Below the pieces are notes generated by a model that was not told where the DNA came from, did not search any database, and worked only from the letters and a program-made list of their open reading frames with translations. Shown here one piece after another: positions 8,832 through 15,305 of a stretch of 15,305 bases of DNA. How positions within the stretch are numbered: position 1 is the first letter of the stretch; every line of letters begins with the position of its first letter. Source of the DNA: Theodoxus fluviatilis. Taxonomy: Eukaryota > Mollusca > Gastropoda > Cycloneritida > Neritidae. Location of the stretch: assembly GCA_034096865.1 (NCBI GenBank), contig JAWQFJ010016333.1:25001-40305 (forward strand), read 5' to 3'. The position numbers and the translations under genes are program-made.

Positions 8832-9064
8832 TTGTTTCATCTTCAGATGAGATGGAGGACAATGGACATGACTTCACATTGTTTCATCTTCAGATGAGAT
8901 GGAGGACAATGGACATGACTTCACATTGTTTCATCTTCAGATGAGATGGAGGACAATGGACATGACTTCACATTGTTTCATCTTCAGATGAGATGGAGGA
9001 CAATGGACATGACTTCACATTGTTTCATCTTCAGATGAGATGGAGGACAATGGACATGACTTCA
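8832..9064 (+). repeat. DTNBP1: Five tandem 47-bp units duplicating the exon C splice acceptor
   Basis: Each unit contains TTGTTTCATCTTCAG followed by the exon start ATGAGATGGAGGACAATGGA and CATGACTTCA. Acceptor AGs end at 8846, 8893, 8940, 8987 and 9034, exactly 47 bp apart. The copied exon start contains ATGAC, a near match to the branch-point consensus CTRAY, about 23 nt before the next AG, so each unit is a plausible complete 3' splice site. Only the last acceptor leads straight into the open reading frame. Use of the fourth gives a frameshift to a TAG near 9138, and earlier ones reach a TGA inside the array. Confidence 0.95.
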
Positions 9065-9429
9065 TTGAGGACGACTACACGGAGGACTACAAAACTGGGA
9101 AAGATGAAGAGGATAGTGATGATGACAACAACGATGACATAGACGAGCTGATTTCACGCTCCAGAGCTGAAGCAGCAGCCGACTTTGAGCGGACCTACAG
9201 CAGCAGCAGCTCTCTGGACAAGATGGGCAAGGAGGATGGCGCAGACGGGGAACACGCAGCCAACGCGCAGGCACAAGCTGTCCCGTCCTACGTCACTGCA
9301 GCTGATGAAAGCAAGGGAGTTAACTCCTCGCTTGACGATATGGGAGAGAACTCCTCAGAGGCGTCCGCCGAGGAGCGGCCTGAAAATGATCCTGTGGAAT
9401 CGCCACCTGATCAGGAGAAAGTAGACTGA
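9035..9429 (+). CDS. DTNBP1: Dysbindin homologue, terminal coding exon C (acidic tail)
   Basis: The exon follows the fifth CATCTTCAG acceptor. AT completes GAT (Asp) with the G from exon B, then 130 codons run to TGA at 9427-9429. The encoded tail is strongly acidic (KDEEDSDDDNNDDIDE), then Ser-rich (YSSSSSLD, from an AGC run), then alternates Ala, Glu and Ser and ends in PPDQEKVD. Vertebrate dysbindin also ends in a poorly conserved acidic, Ser/Thr-rich tail, so composition and position fit, but no residue-level homology is claimed. Phase agreement with exon B and the uninterrupted frame are the main evidence. The three exons together give 230 residues plus stop. Confidence 0.85.
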
Positions 9430-9505
9430 GGAGCTTGCACCGTGTGAAGCGATAGGAGAATCGCTGACATGTGCTTGAACTTACAAGTGCTTCAGATGTT
9501 TGGCT

Positions 9506-9570
9506 TTTGTGGAAGCATTGCAGATTTGTGGAAGCATTGCAAATTTGTGGAACCATTGCAGATTTGTGTC
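9506..9570 (+). repeat. 19-bp tandem repeat in the 3' UTR
   Basis: About 3.4 copies of a TTTGTGGAAGCATTGCAGA unit start at 9506, 9525, 9544 and 9563, with small differences (GCAAA, AACCATT). It lies about 80 bp after the stop codon. Confidence 0.88.
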
Positions 9571-9934
9571 ATTCTAGATCAAGATTTTTTGGTGGATGGT
9601 ATTCAGTCATTCCTTAGCAATATTTGGTTTATCCTGAGTGTTCTAGATAACCATTCCAGTGACTGAAAGATGTTTCAGATCTTTAGGGATTTTCATTATG
9701 TGTAGGATAGATTAGGCATGAAAGTGATGCATGAAATTATTGTTAATGGAATGGTCTGAAACTGATTCGGTATCGCTATGTTGTTTTGGGCTGTGTTGAG
9801 GCAGATTAATGGGAAAGTTTCCTGATAGTATGCCGTACTAGTGGACTTGTCCGAGGAGAGGGGTGCAGGAAAGACGGCCAAGCTGCCGTGCCATGCAAGC
9901 TGATGGACCACAGCATCTCATTGGTGTGAATAAT

Positions 9935-10147
9935 CAAATAAATGTAAACCCCAACATAATGACTCATCTGTTTATTCATTTACACCAAATAAATGTAAAC
10001 CCCAACATAATGACTCATCTGTTTATTCATTTACACCAAATAAATGTAAACCCCAACATAATGACTCATCTGTTTATTCATTTACACCAAATAAATGTAA
10101 ACCCCAACATAATGACTCATCTGTTTATTCATTTACACCAAATAAAT
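9935..10147 (+). repeat. 51-bp tandem array, 4.2 copies, each with AATAAA and TGACTCA
   Basis: Units start at 9935, 9986, 10037 and 10088, with a partial fifth at 10139; identity is essentially perfect. Each full unit has CAAATAAATGTAAACCCCAA, then ATAATGACTCATCTG and TTTATTCATTTACACC. The array forms the loop of the surrounding inverted repeat. Confidence 0.95.
9937..10146 (+). promoter_or_regulatory. Five tandem AATAAA poly(A) signal hexamers
   Basis: Canonical AATAAA hexamers lie at 9937-9942, 9988-9993, 10039-10044, 10090-10095 and 10141-10146, in sense orientation 0.5 to 0.7 kb after the stop codon. Further copies are at 10255-10260 and 10361-10366. U-rich sequence (CTGTTTATTCATTT) follows each repeat copy. 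Any could specify the mRNA 3' end. Which is used is not determinable here. Confidence 0.5.
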
Positions 10148-10262
10148 GCTGTGAACTTTCAGTTTGCATGGCCCGCCATTTTCGCTGTCTTTCCCGCACT
10201 TCTCTCCTCGGACATGTCCACTAGTGTGGCCCGTTATCGGAAGTGTAACCAAGTAATAAAGA

Positions 10263-11117
10263 AAAGGTTTGCGTTTTTAATTGTGAGGTAAGTCTGAAGG
10301 TGCCCACACACTTGCTGGTAGAGGACCTCCAAAGCCATGATCTCATTCATGGCCAGCAAAAATAAATTGACTTGGCAGAAAGTTCATGGAAGGTATGGAG
10401 TAGAGGATATATTTCCATTGTTGATGCTTTTTGCTTTTCTAATTAAAAATACGTCAACCTTGTTACTGCTAAAACTTTTTGTCACATTTTATGACAAACA
10501 TTTGCTAGAGGGGTTTATGCTATGGAAGGGTAATGATAAAAAAAGGGTAGAAAAAAAATTGTGGCTCACAGAATAATTGAGAAATGAACACAGAACACAT
10601 TTGATTGGTTTTCTCATTTATTTGATAATGATGAGCTGGGACAGAGACAATTTCTGTCATGAGGTGCTGAAGAGGCTAACTCAATTTTGATTGAAGTTAT
10701 AAACAACAACAACAAGCCTGCTGCCTTGACCTGACAAATCAGAATTGCGCAGACTTACAGATGAGTGTTGTAAGAGTTTTTTCCTTTTACAATAATCTGG
10801 GCAGTGTTAAAACCTAAATCTAGAGCTGAAATGAGTGGATGTGAGTGTAGATGGTGCAGGATGCTTAGCCGAGATGTATATATGAATATACACATATATG
10901 CTTAACATTAAGAAAGGGTTAAAACAATGTTTTTTGTTGCCTTGCCAGGCCCACACTGCAAAGTGCATGGTGTGATAATACTCAAAGCCCTTTGCCTTGT
11001 TGTGATGTGCATCGTTTTTCTCTCTTGGTGGTGTTCAAATGTAGTTCTCAGGTTTTTAACAGCAAAGATTGTTCTAGAGGTAATATATTTCTTTGCTTGT
11101 GTTAGATCGTGTTTGTG

Positions 11118-11120
<3 letters not shown>
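10263..11120. other. Downstream flank without a recognisable gene
   Basis: This is AT-rich single-copy sequence with short A and T runs and a small AT palindrome near 10876-10901 (TATATATGAATATACACATA). The longest ATG-started frames, about 80-105 codons, carry no recognisable motif, and one runs into the GT microsatellite. Nothing here can be supported as a gene. Confidence 0.6.

Positions 11121-11172
<52 letters not shown>
11121..11172 (+). repeat. GT dinucleotide microsatellite
   Basis: An uninterrupted (GT)25 tract is followed by GCATGCATGC. The 200 bp after it (11173-11369) show no gene. Confidence 0.95.
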
Positions 11173-11369
11173 ATGCATGCCTGTACAATTCTACTTTTCT
11201 TTGGTTTTTGTTTATGTTTCCTAGTTACTACTGTATCCTTGTAATGTTATCTTTCTGAGCCAGATACTTGTCTTGCTGTTGTCATGGTCATGTACGCGTG
11301 TCACTTCAAAGAGTTTGCTGCCAAATTTCCAGGGATCCCACTTCATAGTCTTGCCAAATCTGCCCCGTG

Positions 11370-14300
11370 TCTGTCTGTCTGTCTGCCCTCTGTCTTGGTG
11401 TGTTTGTGTGCTGTCTGTCTGTCTGTCTGCCCTCTGTCTTGGTGTGTCTGTCTGCCCTCTGTCTTGGTGTGTTTGTGTGCTGTCTGTCTGTCTGCCCTCT
11501 GTCTTGGTGTGTTTGTCTGCCCTCTGTCTTGGTGTGATTGTGTGCTGTCTGTCTGTCTGTCTGCCCTCTGTCTTTGTCTGTCTGCCCTCTGTCTTGGTCT
11601 GTCTGTCTGCCCTCTGTCTTTGTCTGTCTGTCTGCCCTCTGTCTTGGTGTGTTTGTGTGCTGTCTGTCTGTCTGCCCTCTGTCTTTGTCTGTCTGTCTGC
11701 CCTCTGTCTTGGTGTGTTTGTGTGCTGTCTGTCTGTCTGCCCTCTGTCTTGGTGTGTTTGTGTGCTGTCTGTCTGTCTGCCCTCTGTCTTGGTGTGTTTG
11801 TGTGCTGTCTGTCTGTCTGCCCTCTGTCTTGGTGTGTTTGTGTGCTGTCTGTCTGTCTGCCCTCTGGTCTTGGTGTGTTTGTGTGCTGTCTGTCTGTCTG
11901 CCCTCTGTCTTGGTGTGTTTGTGTGCTGTCTGTCTGTCTGCCCTCTGTCTTTGTCTGTCTGCCCTCTGTCTTGGTGTGTCTGTCTGCCCTCTGTCTTTGT
12001 CTGTCTGTCTGCCCTCTGTCTTGGTGTGTCTGTCTGTCCTCTGTCTTGGTGTGTCTGTCTGCCCTCTGTCTTTGTCTGTCTGTCTGCCCTCTGTCTTTGT
12101 CTGTCTGCCCTCTGTCTTTGTCTGTCTGTCTGCCCTCTGTCTTGGTGTGTCTGTCTGCCCTCTGTCTTGGTGTGTTTGTGTGCTGTCTGTCTGTCTGCCC
12201 TCTGTCTTGGTGTGTTTGTGTGCTGTCTGTCTGTCTGCCCTCTGTCTTGGTGTGTTTGTCTGCCCTCTGTCTTGGTGTGTTTGTGTGCTGTCTGTCTGTC
12301 TGCCCTCTGTCTTGGTGTGTTTGTCTGCCCTCTGTCTTGGTGTGTTTGTGTGCTGTCTGTCTGTCTGCCCTCTGTCTTGGTGTGTTTGTCTGCCCTCTGT
12401 CTTGGTGTGTTTGTGTGCTGTCTGTCTGTCTGCCCTCTGTCTTGGTGTGTTTGTCTGCCCTCTGTCTTGGTGTGTTTGTGTGCTGTCTGTCTGTCTGCCC
12501 TCTGTCTTGGTGTGTTTGTCTGCCCTCTGTCTTGGTGTGTTTGTGTGCTGTCTGTCTGTCTGCCCTCTGTCTTGGTGTGTTTGTGTGCTGTCTGTCTGTC
12601 TGCCCTCTGTCTTGGTGTGTTTGTGTGCTGTCTGTCTGTCTGTCCTCTGTCTTGGTGTGTCTGTGTGCTGTCTGTCTGTCTGCCCTCTGTCTTGGTGTGT
12701 TTGTGTGCTGTCTGTCTGTCTGCCCTCTGTCTTTGTCTGTCTGCCCTCTGTCTTTGTCTGTCTGTCTGCCCTCTGTCTTGGTGTGTTTGTGTGCTGTCTG
12801 TCTGTCTGTCCTCTGTCTTTGTCTGTCTGTCTGCCCTCTGTCTTGGTGTGTCTGTCTGCCCTCTGTCTTTGTCTGTCTGTCTGCCCTCTGTCTTTGTCTG
12901 TCTGCCCTCTGTCTTTGTCTGTCTGCCCTCTGTCTTTGTCTGTCTGCCCTCTGTCTTTGTCTGTCTGCCCTCTGTCTTTGTCTGTCTGCCCTCTGTCTTG
13001 GTCTGTCTGCCCTCTGTCTTTGTCTGTCTGCCCTCTGTCTTGGTCTGTCTGCCCTCTGTCTTTGTCTGTCTGCCCTCTGTCTTTGTCTGTCTGTCTGCCC
13101 TCTGTCTTTGTCTGTCTGCCCTCTGTCTTGGTGTGTCTGTCTGCCCTCTGTCTTTGTCTGTCTGTCTGCCCTCTGTCTTTGTCTGTCTGCCCTCTGTCTT
13201 TGTCTGTCTGCCCTCTGTCTTTGTCTGTCTGCCCTCTGTCTTTGTCTGTCTGCCCTCTGTCTTTGTCTGTCTGCCCTCTGTCTTTGTCTGTCTGCCCTCT
13301 GTCTTGGTCTGTCTGCCCTCTGTCTTTGTCTGTCTGCCCTCTGTCTTTGTCTGTCTGCCCTCTGTCTTGGTCTGTCTGCCCTCTGTCTTTGTCTGTCTGT
13401 CTGCCCTCTGTCTTGGTGTGTCTGTGTGCTGTCTGTCTGTCTGCCCTCTGTCTTGGTGTGTTTGTGTGCTGTCTGTCTGTCTGCCCTCTGTCTTGGTGTG
13501 TTTGTGTGCTGTCTGTCTGTCTGCCCTCTGTCTTTGTCTGTCTGTCTGCCCTCTGTCTTGGTGTGTTTGTGTGCTGTCTGTCTGTCTGCCCTCTGTCTTT
13601 GTCTGTCTGTCTGCCCTCTGTCTTTGTCTGTCTGTCTGCCCTCTGTCTTTGTCTGTCTGTCTGCCCTCTGTCTTTGTCTGTCTGCCCTCTGTCTTGGTGT
13701 GTTTGTGTGCTGTCTGTCTGTCTGCCCTCTGTCTTTGTCTGTCTGTCTGCCCTCTGTCTTGGTGTGTTTGTGTGCTGTCTGTCTGCCCTCTGTCTTTGTC
13801 TGTCTGTCTGCCCTCTGTCTTGGTGTGTTTGTGTGCTGTCTGTCTGTCTGCCCTCTGTCTTTGTCTGTCTGCCCTCTGTCTTTGTCTGTCTGCCCTCTGT
13901 CTTGGTGTGTTTGTGTGCTGTCTGTCTGTCTTTGTCTGTCTGCCCTCTGTCTTTGTCTGTCTGTCTGTCCTCTGTCTTGGTGTGTTTGTGTGCTGTCTGT
14001 CTGTCTGCCCTCTGTCTTGGTGTGTTTGTGTGCTGTCTGTCTGTCTGTCCTCTGTCTTTGTCTGTCTGTCTGCCCTCTGTCTTGGTGTGTTTGTGTGCTG
14101 TCTGTCTGTCTGCCCTCTGTCTTGGTGTGTTTGTGTGCTGTCTGTCTGTCTGTCCTCTGTCTTGGTGTGTCTGTCTGCCCTCTGTCTTGGTGTGTTTGTG
14201 TGCTGTCTGTCTGTCTGCCCTCTGTCTTGGTGTGTTTGTGTGCTGTCTGTCTGTCTGCCCTCTGTCTTTGTCTGTCTGCCCTCTGTCTTGGTGTGTTTGT

Positions 14301-14957
14301 GTGCTGTCTGTCTGTCTGCCCTCTGTCTTGGTGTGTCTGTGTGCTGTCTGTCTGTCTGCCCTCTGTCTGTGTGTCTGTCTGCCCTCTGTCTTGGTGTGTT
14401 TGTGTGCTGTCTGTCTGTCTGCCCTCTGTCTTGGTGTGTTTGTGTGCTGTCTGTCTGTCTGCCCTCTGTCTTGGTGTGTCTGTCTGCCCTCTGTCTTGGT
14501 GTGTTTGTGTGCTGTCTGTCTGTCTGCCCTCTGTCTTGGTGTGTTTGTGTGCTGTCTGTCTGTCTGCCCTCTGTCTTTGTCTGTCTGCCCTCTGTCTTGG
14601 TGTGTTTGTGTGCTGCCTGTCTGTCTGCCCTCTGCCTTGGTGTGTTTGTGTGCTGCCTGTCTGTCTGCCCTCTGTCTTGGTGTGTTTGTGTGCTGTCTGT
14701 CTGTCTGCCCTCTGTCTTGGTGTGTTTGTCTGCCCTCTGTCTTTGTCTGTCTGTCTGCCCTCTGTCTTGGTGTGTTTGTGTGCTGTCTGTCTGTCTGCCC
14801 TCTGTCTTGGTGTGTTTGTGTGCTGTCTGTCTGTCTGCCCTCTGTCTTGGTGTGTTTGTGTGCTGTCTGTCTGTCTGCCCTCTGTCTTGGTGTGTCTGTC
14901 TGCCCTCTGTCTTGGTGTGTTTGTGTGCTGTCTGTCTGTCTGCCCTCTGTCTTGGTG

Positions 14958-14998
<41 letters not shown>

Positions 14999-15305
14999 GC
15001 CCTCTGTCTTGGTGTGTTTGTGTGCTGTCTGTCTGTCTGCCCTCTGTCTTGGTGTGTTTGTGTGCTGTCTGTCTGTCTGCCCTCTGTCTTGGTGTGTTTG
15101 TGTGCTGTCTGTCTGTCTGCCCTCTGTCTTGGTGTGTTTGTGTGCTGTCTGTCTGTCTGCCCTCTGTCTTGGTGTGTTTGTGTGCTGTCTGTCTGTCTGC
15201 CCTCTGTCTTGGTGTGTTTGTGTGCTGTCTGTCTGTCTGCCCTCTGTCTTGTCTGTCTGTCTGCCCTCTGTCTTGGTGTGTTTGTGTGCTGTCTGTCTGT
15301 CTGCC
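11370..15305 (+). repeat. Minisatellite of CTGT-rich units, at least 3.9 kb, running off the window
   Basis: All units open with TGCCCTCTGTCTT and differ in the spacer: 40 bp with GGTGTGTTTGTGTG and three CTGT steps, 25 bp with GGTGTGTCTGTC, GGTGTGTTTGTC or TTGTCTGTCTGTC, and 21 bp with TTGTCTGTC. The 40-bp form dominates 11700-11940, 12160-12720 and 14360-15240, and the 21-bp form dominates 12890-13390. A pure CTGT slippage expansion lies at about 14964-14999. The + strand is almost free of adenine. No gene is seen. Confidence 0.97.
12236..12560 (+). repeat. 65-bp higher-order repeat, five copies
   Basis: A 25-bp unit followed by a 40-bp unit repeats as a block with starts at 12236, 12301, 12366, 12431 and 12496. 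The exact 65-bp period shows that two-unit blocks, not single units, were amplified here. Confidence 0.88.

Larger units (their letters stand above)
9819..10243. mobile_element. Foldback element: 113-bp inverted repeat with a tandem-repeat loop
   Basis: Bases 9819-9931 pair with 10131-10243 at a constant coordinate sum of 20062, that is without gaps. In the 67-bp core that I compared the arms are roughly 80% identical. Landmarks are ACTAGTGGAC and GTCCGAGGAGAG on the left against CTCTCCTCGGAC and GTCCACTAGT on the right, with CCATGCAA against TTGCATGG further in. The loop of about 199 bp is the 51-bp tandem array. No transposase is present and no clear target-site duplication was found, so this is either a non-autonomous MITE/foldback-type element or a locally generated palindrome. 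If transcribed it would form a long RNA hairpin. Confidence 0.75.
9430..10262 (+). other. DTNBP1: 3' untranslated region and downstream flank (extent uncertain)
   Basis: This stretch follows the dysbindin stop codon. It contains a short 19-bp repeat, unique AT-rich sequence (9571-9818) and the foldback with AATAAA-bearing tandem repeats. The mRNA end cannot be fixed: the first AATAAA is at 9937, the last of the tandem set at 10141, and others are at 10255 and 10361. Lack of any other ORF supports a UTR or flank reading. Confidence 0.55.

Noticed and set aside
8688..8944. Small ORFs running into the 47-bp acceptor repeat as an alternative first exon
   Set aside because: They are open by chance and end at the TGA created by the repeat. 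The SSDEMEDNGHDF similarity to exon C is due to the duplicated exon start.
10927..11244. 105-codon ORF downstream of the gene
   Set aside because: About a third of it is GT microsatellite and the remainder shows no recognisable domain.

Overview
The window is eukaryotic nuclear DNA from an animal. It holds the 3' end of one protein-coding gene on the + strand inside an extreme load of tandem repeats. Three exons (2865-3005, 4815-4970, 9035-9429) have matching phase-1 splice junctions. Joined, they encode the last 230 residues of a dysbindin (DTNBP1, BLOC-1 subunit 8) homologue: the end of the coiled coil, the short conserved dysbindin-domain motif and an acidic, serine-rich tail. The 5' exons lie upstream of the window. 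Exon sequence and repeat style would fit a lophotrochozoan, perhaps a marine mollusc. That is an impression from recall, not a demonstration.

Layout. 1-364 is intronic, with a possible tRNA-like SINE head at its end. 365-2394 is a 2 kb minisatellite whose 37-bp unit carries both a consensus splice donor and a consensus acceptor. 2395-2864 is intron with a long imperfect hairpin, followed by exon A. Intron A (3006-4814) holds four 75-bp repeats, a 12-bp array, a CTG run, three 81-bp repeats with a CRE palindrome in each, and a GT microsatellite. After exon B, intron B (4971-9034) holds a 1.5 kb array of 25-bp units flanked by dispersed-repeat-like sequence, a (CAT)n run of about 81 triplets, an 8-bp array, and a 47-bp tandem duplication that copies the last splice acceptor five times. 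Exon C carries the stop codon (9427-9429). The 3' UTR and flank contain a 113-bp inverted repeat whose loop is a 51-bp array with an AATAAA in each unit. From about 11370 to the window end is a minisatellite whose + strand has only one adenine that I could find.

Only one gene can be supported. The long ORFs elsewhere are by-products of repeats. By rough addition tandem repeats make up about 60% of the window, and they often sit against splice sites or poly(A) signals. I found no new multi-gene system. The observations most worth checking are the five-fold acceptor duplication, the foldback with tandem poly(A) signals, the splice-site minisatellite and the adenine-free strand.
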